Shown here: positions 15,296-22,991 of the stretch, piece after piece | How the letters are laid out: the number at the start of each line of letters is the position of its first letter | Position numbering within the stretch: the first letter of the stretch is position 1 | From: DATGHS01 sp035307785 | GTDB taxonomy: Bacteria > Planctomycetota > Planctomycetia > Gemmatales > Gemmataceae | Assembly: GCA_035307785.1 (NCBI GenBank) | Contig: DATGHS010000434.1 | Coordinates: forward strand, 1-33,489 | Direction: 5' to 3' | Length of the DNA stretch: 33,489 nucleotides | Notes under the pieces: model-generated | Told to the model about the DNA's origin: nothing | What the model saw: the letters and a program-made list of their open reading frames with translations, nothing else | The model's database searches: none | Made by a program: the position numbers and the translations under genes

Positions 15296-16894
15296 TCAGC
15301 CTACCGCGACGCGAGTTTTTTCATGCTCCTTTGCCTTGGGCGGCGCGTCGGTGGAGTGGATGCGGCTGCCAATTTCCTGTTTCAGCGCGATCCGGTTAAT
15401 TACCTGGAGGAACGCCTGGGCGCTGGCTTCGATAATATCGGTGCTGACCGCCCGGCCATTGATGATCTTGCCGTCGTACTGCGCTTCAATGTGTGCTTCG
15501 CCCTGCGCGTCCTCACCCACCGTCACGCTGCGAACCCGGAAGTCCCGCAAGGTCACCTCGACACCGGTAATGCGTTCAATCGTCTTAAAGACGGCATCTA
15601 TGGGCCCGTCGCCGATGGCGGCATCCTTCACTAGGCGCCCTTCGCGATGCCACAGGCACACTGCGGCCGACGGCATTGTCCCGGAGCCGGAATTGCAGGT
15701 GAGCGCTTCGAGTGTCCACAAACCGGGGCCGCTGTGCAGCTCAGCCTCGGCCAGTGCTTCAATGTCGGCATCGTACACCGTCTTCTTGCGGTCGGCCAAA
15801 GTCTTGAACTGGTCAAACACGCGTTGCAATTGCTCGTCGGTCAGGTGGTAGCCGAGCTGCGTGATGCGATCGCGCAGCGCATGCTTGCCGGAATGTTTGC
15901 CGAGCACGAGGTCCGTCTTGAGGATGCCCACATCCTCCGGCCGCATGATCTCGTAAGTTTCGCGGTGCTTAAGCATGCCGTGCTGATGGATGCCAGCTTC
16001 GTGGGCAAAGGCGTTCTGCCCTACGATGGCCTTATTCCGTTGCACCTGCATGCTGGTTACGTGCGCCACCTTGCGGCTGGTCGGGTAGAGCAAGCGGGTG
16101 TTGATGCCCGTCTTCAGACCGAAGAAGTCTTGCCGCGTGCGAGCGGCCATCACCACCTCTTCCAGGGCGCAGTTGCCGGCCCGCTCGCCGATGCCGTTGA
16201 TGGTGCACTCGACTTGCCGGGCGCCTTCCATGACGGCCGCCAGGCTATTGGCCACGGCCAGGCCCAGGTCATTGTGGCAATGCACGCTGATGATGGCCTT
16301 GTCGATGTTGCTCACATTTTGCTTCAAGTGACGGATCACGGAAGCATAATGCTGCGGAACGGCGTAGCCGACGGTATCGGGAATGTTCACCGTGGTCGCG
16401 CCGGCGTCGATGGCAGCCTCGACGACTTCCGCCAGGAAGTCGAGTTCCGTGCGGGCCGCGTCTTCCGGCGAAAACTCTATGTCGTTGCAATAACTCTTGG
16501 CGCGCTTTACGCCTTCCACAGCGCGCTGGCGAATTTCCTCCGGCGACATCTGAAGCTTGAACTCGCGATGGATGGCGCTGGTGGCCAAGAAGACGTGGAT
16601 GCGTGGCCGCTGGGCGTCTTGCACGGCCGCCCAGGCGCGATCGATATCGAGTTCGTTGCAGCGCGCTAGGCCGCAGATAACCGGTCCTTCCACTTGCTGG
16701 GCAATGGTCTGCACGGCCTCGAAGTCGCCGGGCGACGCGATGGGGAATCCGGCTTCGATCACATCCACGCCCAGTTCGCGCAGGGCATGGGCCACCTCCA
16801 GCTTTTCGGCCAGGTTCATGCTGCACCCCGGCGACTGCTCGCCGTCGCGCAGCGTGGTGTCGAAAATGATCAGGCGGTTGGGATCGTTGGCCAT
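15296..16894 (-). CDS. leuA: 2-isopropylmalate synthase
   Basis: This enzyme catalyses the first committed step of leucine synthesis: acetyl-CoA plus 2-oxoisovalerate to 2-isopropylmalate. The ATG at 16894 (MANDPNRLIIFDTTLRDGEQ) has GGAG eight bases upstream and gives 532 residues. Family marks are DTTLRDGEQSPG (about 12-23) with the metal-binding Asp, HCHNDLGLAVANSLA with the HxH metal ligands, NGIGERAGN, and GKHSGKHALRDR. A C-terminal regulatory LeuA dimer domain follows (about 380-510), the usual site of leucine feedback inhibition. The reading frame is open upstream to 16999, but that part spans the attenuator terminator and should not be translated. Confidence 0.97.
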   Translation of the reverse strand: MANDPNRLIIFDTTLRDGEQSPGCSMNLAEKLEVAHALRELGVDVIEAGFPIASPGDFEAVQTIAQQVEGPVICGLARCNELDIDRAWAAVQDAQRPRIHVFLATSAIHREFKLQMSPEEIRQRAVEGVKRAKSYCNDIEFSPEDAARTELDFLAEVVEAAIDAGATTVNIPDTVGYAVPQHYASVIRHLKQNVSNIDKAIISVHCHNDLGLAVANSLAAVMEGARQVECTINGIGERAGNCALEEVVMAARTRQDFFGLKTGINTRLLYPTSRKVAHVTSMQVQRNKAIVGQNAFAHEAGIHQHGMLKHRETYEIMRPEDVGILKTDLVLGKHSGKHALRDRITQLGYHLTDEQLQRVFDQFKTLADRKKTVYDADIEALAEAELHSGPGLWTLEALTCNSGSGTMPSAAVCLWHREGRLVKDAAIGDGPIDAVFKTIERITGVEVTLRDFRVRSVTVGEDAQGEAHIEAQYDGKIINGRAVSTDIIEASAQAFLQVINRIALKQEIGSRIHSTDAPPKAKEHEKTRVAVG

Positions 16895-16913
16895 GGCAAT
16901 CGCTCCATTCAAC

Positions 16914-16945
16914 AAAAAAGCCCCGGAACACTCATGTCCCGGGGC
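16914..16945 (-). terminator. Intrinsic terminator in the leuA leader (attenuator)
   Basis: On the minus strand GCCCCGGGACA (16945-16935) pairs with TGTTCCGGGGC (16930-16920) over 11 bp with one G-U, around a TGAG tetraloop. Six T residues (16919-16914) follow directly. It ends 19 bases before the leuA ATG and lies 35 bases after the leader-peptide stop. A competing partner exists: TCCCGG at 16988-16983, inside the last leader codons, can pair with CCGGGA (16942-16937) of the terminator's 5' arm. Confidence 0.88.
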
Positions 16946-16979
16946 CGTGATGCTTGATTCATTCGAGTAAACGACGGCA

Positions 16980-17051
16980 CTACCGGGAGTTCCCTCCAAG
17001 CAGGAGCAGTAGGTCCAAAAAAGTCAGCCGCAGACCAAGCATGGCCGTCAT
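16980..17051 (-). CDS. leuL: Leucine-rich leader peptide of leuA (attenuator peptide)
   Basis: A 23-codon frame starts at ATG 17051, or at the in-frame ATG 17042, which stands a better 10 bases after GAGGAG (17058-17053). Nine of 23 residues are leucine, with five in a row at codons 14-18 (CTA CTG CTC CTG CTT), and it ends at TAG (16982-16980). A promoter lies just upstream and an intrinsic terminator just downstream, then leuA. This is the layout of ribosome-mediated attenuation: stalling at the Leu codons when charged tRNA-Leu is short would leave the distal leader free to pair with the terminator arm and allow read-through. The mechanism is inferred; the sequence elements are directly visible. 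Confidence 0.88.
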   Translation of the reverse strand: MTAMLGLRLTFLDLLLLLGGNSR

Positions 17052-17068
17052 TCTCCTCGTTGAGATGA

Positions 17069-17097
17069 ATTGTAAATGCAGCTCACTCGAAAAGCAA
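17069..17097 (-). promoter_or_regulatory. Predicted promoter of the leu leader and leuA
   Basis: On the minus strand TTGCTT (17097-17092), a 17-base spacer and TACAAT (17074-17069) place the start of transcription near 17062, only a few bases before the GAGGAG of the leader peptide. The -10 matches consensus at 5 of 6 positions. Confidence 0.55.
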
Positions 17098-17458
17098 TTG
17101 GAATTCCCGGAAATCACGCGGATTTCACAAAGGTCAGCCGCGCGGCGAAGTCTTCGGAGCCGAGCGCGTTTAGGGCAATTGGCGATGACAATATGAAATA
17201 GAAAAGCATTCGCGCGAAATAAGTGTCCCGAAAGAACTGGCTTATAAACTAACGGCTGATATAAGACTTCTCAAAGACTCCGAGCCGAGGTCAACTGCCG
17301 ACGTGGGTTTGGTGGCAGAGGGCAAAATGGCTGTCATTTCGGAAAAGAGCAAGTCGATGCCTGAATCGCTCAAGACGACCATCCTGCCAGAAAAGTAAGA
17401 AGGCAAGAAGAATCAGGAAGTCACCGCATCGCGTCGCCATGCTTTGAGGTTTCCCGCC
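17098..17458. other. Intergenic region upstream of leuL and of the 86-residue gene
   Basis: I see no convincing gene in these roughly 360 bases. Short open frames on both strands have no ribosome binding site. An A+T-rich segment at about 17195-17265 contains TATAAA-like strings but no paired -35. Confidence 0.5.
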
Positions 17459-17719
17459 ATGATGGAAGACTACTCGCCGCACCAGCAGAAGATCATCAAG
17501 CGCTATTACGAGAACTTTGACGCCATTCAGGTGCAGAAGCTCTCGGAGTTGGTGACAGAGCTGTACTTGGCCGAAGGGAAGAAGCGCCAGAGGTTATGGA
17601 AGAACGCTTCGGGAATTCTGACGAAGTTGAAGCTGCCGGCCACGCGGATTCAGCTCATTGTTGAGAAGGATGATCCCGCGCTGCTGGCGAAGTTATTAAC
17701 GGAGATGCAGGGGAAATAA
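17459..17719 (+). CDS. Small conserved-looking hypothetical protein (86 residues)
   Basis: The ATG at 17459 (MMEDYSPHQQKIIKRYYENF) follows GAGG by nine bases. The product is soluble, highly charged and predicted helical, with the internal stretch LVTELYLAEGKKRQRLWKNA and a C-terminus DPALLAKLLTEMQGK. I do not recognise a characterised family; codon pattern and ribosome binding site support a real gene. It converges with the P-loop ATPase gene, and a hairpin repeat separates the two stop codons. Confidence 0.7.
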   Translation: MMEDYSPHQQKIIKRYYENFDAIQVQKLSELVTELYLAEGKKRQRLWKNASGILTKLKLPATRIQLIVEKDDPALLAKLLTEMQGK

Positions 17720-17748
17720 GGCCCCACCGACTTCCGTCCGTGGGCTTT
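17720..17748. repeat. Hairpin repeat between convergent genes (copy 1)
   Basis: The element starts at the last base of the upstream stop codon and ends on the stop of the minus-strand ATPase gene. GCCCCACCGAC and GTCCGTGGGC pair imperfectly around TTCC. It shares the central GACTTCCGTCC-type string and TGGGCTTT end with the copy at 19928-19959. Position suggests a shared transcription terminator. Confidence 0.65.
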
Positions 17749-18712
17749 AGCGATGAACTAACACATATCCGCGCAGTTTGCCGCCGTGGACGCCGATTTC
17801 GCCGAGCATGTTGTCGGCAACGGGGGATTCCAGGTCGCCCGGTGTGAGCACAAGGTACGCAGCGGTGGCGGCTGTCAACAAGGCGCGTTTCTCCGGCCGT
17901 TGTACCCATTCGCCGGCATCTACGAAAATCCAGTCGAAGCGCTGACGGAGTTGATCCAGCAGCGTCGGCAACAGATCGAGCGGCGGTTCGAGCGGATTTT
18001 GCCCGGCCGCGATGGCGAAGAGATTCGGCTCCGCAGTCTCCTGAATCGACCACATCGGCGGCATGGTTCGCGCTAACGCTTCCCGCAGGCCAGGGGCCGG
18101 GGCAATGCTAAGGCGCTCGGCGATGCCGGGTTGCGCGAAACTTGCGTCGGCCACGAGCACGCGCTGCCCCTGTTTGGCACACGTGATGGCCAGGTTTAAC
18201 AGTACGGAAGTAGTTCCGATTCCCTTTTGCATTGCACTCAGCAAAATCACGCGCGCGCGAATGCCCGTTAGCTCTGCCTCCATGGAGTGGACGATTGATT
18301 GATATTGCTGGCTGACCGGGTGATTCGGGTCGTGAAATGCGACCAGTTCCGTGGCCAGGCGTTTATCCTGCGGCAAGGCCACCCAATCGCGCGCCGGCAG
18401 TGGCTGAAACGAGACGCGGTAGTAGCTTGTGGGCGGAGCGGTCGGGATGGGAATAACCGGCGGCTTGACTTCGGCGCGCGTCATCGGAATGATAGCCGGC
18501 CGGCTGGGCCGCTCCACCGGCGGCTTGCTGCGAACTTCCGGGGCGCCGATTTCGATGAAGGGAACGCTTTCATTATCGCCGTCGTCGCGGTCGTTCTCGG
18601 CAACCGCGCTTTTCGCCTTTTCGGTCGTTGCCATCTTGACCTTTTCGGCTGTGCTCGCGACAGCCTCCGGCTTCCGCGGCGGCGCGGCAACATGATCCAC
18701 CAGTCGAGCCAT
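17747..18712 (-). CDS. MinD/ParA-like ATPase with deviant P-loop (TadZ/CpaE-like or exopolysaccharide-type)
   Basis: This is a 321-residue soluble protein; GAGGTGA lies six bases before the ATG at 18712. A long disordered Pro/Ala/Lys-rich N-terminus (about 1-105) precedes a P-loop domain: SAMQKGIGTTSVLLNLA (159-175), RVLVADASF (184-192), DWIFVDAG (Walker B-like). The signature lysine (Lys163) is kept, but the usual P-loop lysine before Thr is replaced by Thr (GIGTT), as in TadZ/CpaE-type proteins. There is no C-terminal tyrosine cluster, so it is probably not an autokinase. It follows the ExeA-like ATPase by 46 bases on the same strand. Similar ATPase pairs occur in polysaccharide-export or secretion loci, but no such genes are visible nearby. 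Confidence 0.78.
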   Translation of the reverse strand: MARLVDHVAAPPRKPEAVASTAEKVKMATTEKAKSAVAENDRDDGDNESVPFIEIGAPEVRSKPPVERPSRPAIIPMTRAEVKPPVIPIPTAPPTSYYRVSFQPLPARDWVALPQDKRLATELVAFHDPNHPVSQQYQSIVHSMEAELTGIRARVILLSAMQKGIGTTSVLLNLAITCAKQGQRVLVADASFAQPGIAERLSIAPAPGLREALARTMPPMWSIQETAEPNLFAIAAGQNPLEPPLDLLPTLLDQLRQRFDWIFVDAGEWVQRPEKRALLTAATAAYLVLTPGDLESPVADNMLGEIGVHGGKLRGYVLVHR

Positions 18713-18758
18713 AGTCGGTCACCTCATTTCCGGCAACAAGGGTTGTTGGTCCTGTTGG

Positions 18759-19787
18759 TTAGCCGTTCTCGCCAAAAATCATTTTCACCGGCTCGCCCGG
18801 CTGATAAATGTAGGCGCTGGCAATCTCGCGCGGCAGCGCAAAGTTTCCCGGCGTGGGGAACCCGCTGCTCACCGACACGGGCGCGGCGGGGAATTCAGGC
18901 TTCGGATCTTCTCCCTTGGGCGATTCGTGGGGTACTTCCCGGGCCAAAGCGATTTCATCGGGCGGTCCGTCGAGCTCCACCTGAATTCCGAACCGGGTAA
19001 GCGCTTCAATCGCGGCCTCAGCATCCACGTTTTCCGCTTGCTGCATTTCGGCCAAACTCAGTGCCGTAGCCGCGGCCTGGTTCAGCACGCGTGGCACGCC
19101 GGAAGTGTGCCGGGCGAGAAGCCCCAAGGCTTCCTCGGAAAATACAGCTTCCGGTTCGGCGCCGGCGACTTTCAACTGATGCCGCAAAAAATCATCTGCT
19201 TCATGCATGTCCAAAGCGTCGAGGTGCAAGCGAACATTCAGGCGATGCCGCAACACTTCCAGCTCCGGCTTGCGAAGTTCCAGCAGCAGTGCCGGCTGAG
19301 CGATCAGGATCACCTGCACTGCCTTCCCGTGGCCGGTTTCGAGATTGCTCAATAACCGCAGTTCTTCGAGCAGGTCGAGCGAAAGATCTTGTGCTTCATC
19401 CATAATCAGGATGGTGCGCCGGCCAGCGGCATGGTTGTCCAAAATGTGCTCGGTGAGCGCTAGCCGAAGTTCCTGTTCCGTGCGATCCTGGTACGGTAGA
19501 CCGAGGTCGAACAGGATCGTCTGGAGCAAATCCCGCCGGCAGGAAAAACGGCAGTTGGTGATGAGTGCCGAACAGACGTCGATGCCGAGCCGCTCCAAGA
19601 GGACGTGGGCAATGAGCGTTTTGCCCGTACCCGGCGCCCCGGTGAGCAGAACGAAACCTTCGTCGTTATCCAGAGCCCGCAGGATTTGATTCAAAACGGC
19701 TTCGTGGGGCGCGGACGGATAGTAGAAACGCGAATCCGGAGAAGCGCGGAACGGTCGCAGCCGCATATTAAAATGGGCCATGTTCAT
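18759..19787 (-). CDS. ExeA/GspA-like AAA ATPase
   Basis: The ATG at 19787 (MNMAHFNMRLRPF) has GGGAGG nine bases upstream, giving 342 residues. The N-terminus LRPFRASPDSRFYYPSAPHEAVL is typical of ExeA/GspA and XrtA-associated ATPases. Walker A is GAPGTGKT (50-57), Walker B is TILIMDEAQD (125-134), and the sensor region has LIAQPALLLELRKPEL. A Pro-rich tail (about 285-342) ends the protein. In known systems such ATPases support assembly of secretion or envelope machinery. It has a candidate promoter with a palindrome and is followed by the deviant P-loop ATPase, so the two probably work together. Confidence 0.88.
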   Translation of the reverse strand: MNMAHFNMRLRPFRASPDSRFYYPSAPHEAVLNQILRALDNDEGFVLLTGAPGTGKTLIAHVLLERLGIDVCSALITNCRFSCRRDLLQTILFDLGLPYQDRTEQELRLALTEHILDNHAAGRRTILIMDEAQDLSLDLLEELRLLSNLETGHGKAVQVILIAQPALLLELRKPELEVLRHRLNVRLHLDALDMHEADDFLRHQLKVAGAEPEAVFSEEALGLLARHTSGVPRVLNQAAATALSLAEMQQAENVDAEAAIEALTRFGIQVELDGPPDEIALAREVPHESPKGEDPKPEFPAAPVSVSSGFPTPGNFALPREIASAYIYQPGEPVKMIFGENG

Positions 19788-19891
19788 CAGCAGCCGCCTC
19801 CCCCGGGCCAGCGCAAGCAGATAGTTTCCCCTTCGGATTAAATCGACGCTTGGCAATGTCCGACTTGAGGCAAATGCGCGGAAAAGTGCGA

Positions 19892-19920
19892 ATAATCCTT
19901 ACAATTGGCAGAATTGTCAA
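19892..19920 (-). promoter_or_regulatory. Predicted promoter with overlapping operator for the ATPase pair
   Basis: Minus-strand TTGACA (19920-19915, perfect -35), 17-base spacer, GATTAT (19897-19892). An inverted repeat ACAATT-N5-AATTGT (19901-19917) overlaps the -35 and spacer and could bind a dimeric regulator. It lies about 105 bases before the ATG at 19787. Confidence 0.55.
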
Positions 19921-19927
19921 AGTGGGC

Positions 19928-19959
19928 GAAAGCCCAGGAACTTCCGTCCCTGGGCTTTC
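19928..19959. repeat. Hairpin repeat after the subtilisin-like gene (copy 2)
   Basis: A perfect 11-bp inverted repeat (GAAAGCCCAGG, 19928-19938, with CCTGGGCTTTC, 19949-19959) encloses AACTTCCGTC. It lies seven bases after the stop of the minus-strand subtilisin-like gene and just before the next promoter, so it probably terminates transcription. It shares its loop and arms with 17720-17748. Confidence 0.75.
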
Positions 19960-19965
19960 ACCGAA

Positions 19966-22785
19966 TCAGCGGTTCAAAAGTGCATCCGGTACCTTCAGCA
20001 CGCTGCCCGGTTTCTGCTTCAGCACTTCGAGGAAATGGCGGGGAATGGCCGGCGCGCCGGCCTGGATCATGCATGCGGCCAGGCCGGCTGAGAAACCGGT
20101 GGCTGGCGCGCTGCCGCCGACCTTGGCGTCCGCGCCCAAATCCAGCGAATCGAACATGAGTAACTCGGGCTTAATGAGCAGGTCGATATCCGGCCCGGCG
20201 CCGACCGCGCTGAATGGCTCGCGTTTGCCGTCGCGGTTGGCACTGCCCATGCTGATGACGGTGCGCGCGTCGGCCGGAGTGCCCACGCAGCCATATTCCG
20301 GGGTCGATTCCGGAAAGCGCGGCAGCTCGCCCTGCGGCCAGTCATCGGTCTGGGAAGCGTAATCGAGGAGAAGCGGCCGGCCGTAGGATCGAGCCTCGTC
20401 GTTCATTACATCGACAAAGATGCGCGGCCGAAGGGCGAATTCTTTCTCCTGATTCGGTATGGTCGCCACACCCACGGGCTTGATCGTGCGCGGCACAAAG
20501 CCTTCCACACGCAGGGCATAGCGGCCGGCGACAATGGTCGTGAAGTCGATGGTTTGCTCGTAGACCGCTCCGGTCGGCGTCTTTTGAATGCGAATGGCGC
20601 GATTCGTCGTGCGCGCCACGACTTCCATTTCGTCGGTGGCGAGCCTTTCGCCGCTGGGATCGCGTTGCCGCAGCAGCAACAGGTTCAAGTTTACTACCGG
20701 CTCCAGGTACAAATCGTTGTCGGTGCGGTAATATGCCGGGTCGTGCGGCTCCCGCCATTGGATGGTCAGGCGCAGCCGCGATTTTTCGGGCACATCGGGC
20801 GCTCCGCGGCCGTCGAAGGCCTGGAAGCCTAGGAAGTTCAATTCCGATGTCCAGCGGTCCTTTTTGAGTGGAGTGGTTTGGGGAGCGAAATCCATTACGC
20901 CGTTGCCGTCCAAGTCCCGGAACAAGCCGCTCCAGGTTTGTCCACGGCTGTCGCCGGCAGCCTGGAACCAGAGCGTGTTGCGATTGGGGCGCAGGGCCGG
21001 AATCTTCGCCATGCCATCGCCTGGCGTGCCTACAAACGGCTTGTCATCGAAATAGCGGCTCAGGGCGCTGCCGCCGTCGAGCGGGTGCCCTTCGTTCCAC
21101 AACAGCGGCGAGACAACCACGCGGACTTTGTTCAGATTGGTAATTTCGGCCGTGCGCCGCAAAAAGCGCTGACCCAATTCTTCCAGCGTCTTTTCTTCTT
21201 TCGTGAGTTCTTCCAGATCGGCCAGAGCTTTTTTCACTCGATCTTGTGCCGCCTTATAGCGCTTCTGCTCTTCCGGCATCTGGCTGTTGCCTTCTTCAAA
21301 AATCATTCCTTCGATGGCTTTGCGTCGCTCTTCCAGCACCTCGGTGCGGCGACGCTGTAGCCGTTCTCTTTCATGGGCGATTTCCAGCGAGCGCTCGTTC
21401 AAGTTCTCTAACGGCGGCGTCTCCTGATTCAACAGCCGCATGACGAGCATCAACTGGTACGGCGAGGCGGGATCAATACGCACCAGCAATAGATCGGCTT
21501 CCGGCGCGGCGTGGGCCACGGCCAAGGCACAGGCGGTTCCCTGCCCGATCTGTCCGTCCTTGGTCGGCATGGGGTCAGGCTCGATGTTCACGTTGCGGGC
21601 CGCGGTGAAATCGATCAGCGTCGTGTTCTTCGGCAGGCGCTTGCCGACCAGACCTTCGTAGCCGCCGAAGTCGCCGTCAATCACTGCGATCTTGATTCCC
21701 TTCCCTTTGAAGCCGCGGTTGTGCAATTCGCTCAAGCGCGTGGCCGCGAGTATATCGGCCATCGGGGCGCCGGCCACTCGCCGTTGCGGCTCGCCGGAGC
21801 GCGGCGTACGAATGGCGATCACGCTGAAGGCTCGCGCCATATCCGGCACTTGGGTCACGCGCACCCAAACGGTGGCGATGGAGCCAACTCGGCCCTCAAT
21901 AATCGTCCCAGGTGCGGCGGTACGAATATCCTGCTCGAAGTAGCGTTCATCCACGCGCGGGTCATCGATCAACACCGTTTCTAAACGAATGCGTTTCTGG
22001 TCATCCTTCTCGGCGGCGACGATGGCGCGCACTTCGGGTGTTAGCTTTGCCAGGTGCTGCTGGCCGGGCGGAAACAGCGTGCCGCTCGGCGGTTCTTGAT
22101 ACGGCGGCACATCGTTCGGTTCCGGCAGGATCGCCACGAACCGAATCGGGTTCACATTGCGAATCGGCGCCGGCAGCACGCTGATGGGGGTGCGCGGCAC
22201 CAACCAGCCGCTCGGTTGGCCGCGCAGGTCGCGCAGCAGGTTGTCCACATGATAGGCGTCGATCGTGCCCAGGATTCGAGTGAAACCGCGATGATCGTAG
22301 CCGACCATTTCCCGAAAGCCGATCTGATCGAGTTGGCCCAGCGTTTGTTCCATCAGCAAGCGCTGCCGGTCGAGCGGCAGGCTGCCGTGAGCCAGTTCCA
22401 GGCTTACCTTCACCCGTGCGTCCGGATTGGCAGGAATCGCGTACCCGCGCGGCCGAGCTACAAGGGTTTGCACCGCCGGATAGAGCAAGAGCTTGTGCGC
22501 GTTTTCGGAAGCGATGTGGCCGGTGATGACGTCGTTATCCGGATCTTCCTGCTCGTCAGCCGGGCGAGCGTCGCGCACGAAGCCGGCCCGCTGCAGGTAG
22601 TCCACCATCTTGTCAAACTCGTCGAGCCAGATGTTCAACGGGGCCCGAATGCGGAAGCGCACCTGCACGTCGTATTCCTTCGGCGGCGGCGGGCTTTTCA
22701 CCTGGGCAGACGCGGGACCGGCAACCAACCAGCAAACGGCACAGACAAGTGCGGCGACAAAGCGGAAATAGCGTCTCGGCAGCAT
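19966..22785 (-). CDS. Secreted subtilisin-like (S8-fold) protein with degenerate catalytic site and coiled-coil insertion
   Basis: The ATG at 22785 opens 939 residues with a signal peptide (FVAALVCAVCWLVAGPASA, cut near 27). The N-terminal part (about 37-350) is of unknown type. An S8-like core then starts: KGIKIAVIDGDFGG (Asp370) fits the catalytic Asp. DGQIGQGTACALAVAHAAPEADL fits the His block, but with Gln415 where His should be. LWFQAAGDSRGQTWSG fits the oxyanion block, with Asp612 instead of Asn. ATGFSAGLAA (Ser899) fits the Ser block. Residues about 463-545 form a long charged coiled coil inserted in the core. It is probably not an active protease and may be a scaffold or binding protein in the cell envelope. 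It is monocistronic, with a hairpin after the stop. Confidence 0.8.
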   Translation of the reverse strand: MLPRRYFRFVAALVCAVCWLVAGPASAQVKSPPPPKEYDVQVRFRIRAPLNIWLDEFDKMVDYLQRAGFVRDARPADEQEDPDNDVITGHIASENAHKLLLYPAVQTLVARPRGYAIPANPDARVKVSLELAHGSLPLDRQRLLMEQTLGQLDQIGFREMVGYDHRGFTRILGTIDAYHVDNLLRDLRGQPSGWLVPRTPISVLPAPIRNVNPIRFVAILPEPNDVPPYQEPPSGTLFPPGQQHLAKLTPEVRAIVAAEKDDQKRIRLETVLIDDPRVDERYFEQDIRTAAPGTIIEGRVGSIATVWVRVTQVPDMARAFSVIAIRTPRSGEPQRRVAGAPMADILAATRLSELHNRGFKGKGIKIAVIDGDFGGYEGLVGKRLPKNTTLIDFTAARNVNIEPDPMPTKDGQIGQGTACALAVAHAAPEADLLLVRIDPASPYQLMLVMRLLNQETPPLENLNERSLEIAHERERLQRRRTEVLEERRKAIEGMIFEEGNSQMPEEQKRYKAAQDRVKKALADLEELTKEEKTLEELGQRFLRRTAEITNLNKVRVVVSPLLWNEGHPLDGGSALSRYFDDKPFVGTPGDGMAKIPALRPNRNTLWFQAAGDSRGQTWSGLFRDLDGNGVMDFAPQTTPLKKDRWTSELNFLGFQAFDGRGAPDVPEKSRLRLTIQWREPHDPAYYRTDNDLYLEPVVNLNLLLLRQRDPSGERLATDEMEVVARTTNRAIRIQKTPTGAVYEQTIDFTTIVAGRYALRVEGFVPRTIKPVGVATIPNQEKEFALRPRIFVDVMNDEARSYGRPLLLDYASQTDDWPQGELPRFPESTPEYGCVGTPADARTVISMGSANRDGKREPFSAVGAGPDIDLLIKPELLMFDSLDLGADAKVGGSAPATGFSAGLAACMIQAGAPAIPRHFLEVLKQKPGSVLKVPDALLNR

Positions 22786-22938
22786 GAGGTCGGTCCTGGT
22801 TGTGGGCAACTTGGTGCATGACCCGGGCGCAAACAGCGTACGGCCTGCGCAGCGAGATTGCCATGATTCAATATGTACCATTGGCGGCAGGCTGGGAATA
22901 CAATTTCCTTCTTTCCGCCCGGTGGAACCGGGTTAAAT

Positions 22939-22968
22939 TTGCGGAAAGAGCGGCATCGTTAGCATAAT
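22939..22968 (+). promoter_or_regulatory. Candidate promoter of the short-chain dehydrogenase gene
   Basis: TTGCGG (22939-22944), an 18-base spacer and CATAAT (22963-22968) lie 24 bases before the ATG at 22992. The -10 matches 5 of 6 consensus positions and the -35 is weak. Confidence 0.4.
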
Positions 22969-22991
22969 TTGGTTCCGGGTGAAGGGAATCT

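Noticed and set aside
15647..16669. Plus-strand open frame of 340 codons
   Set aside because: It is antisense to leuA, which has complete family motifs; the frame shows no recognisable protein.
16895..16999. N-terminal extension of LeuA to a TTG start
   Set aside because: The extension would translate through the attenuator terminator and start inside the leader peptide. The ATG at 16894 has its own ribosome binding site.
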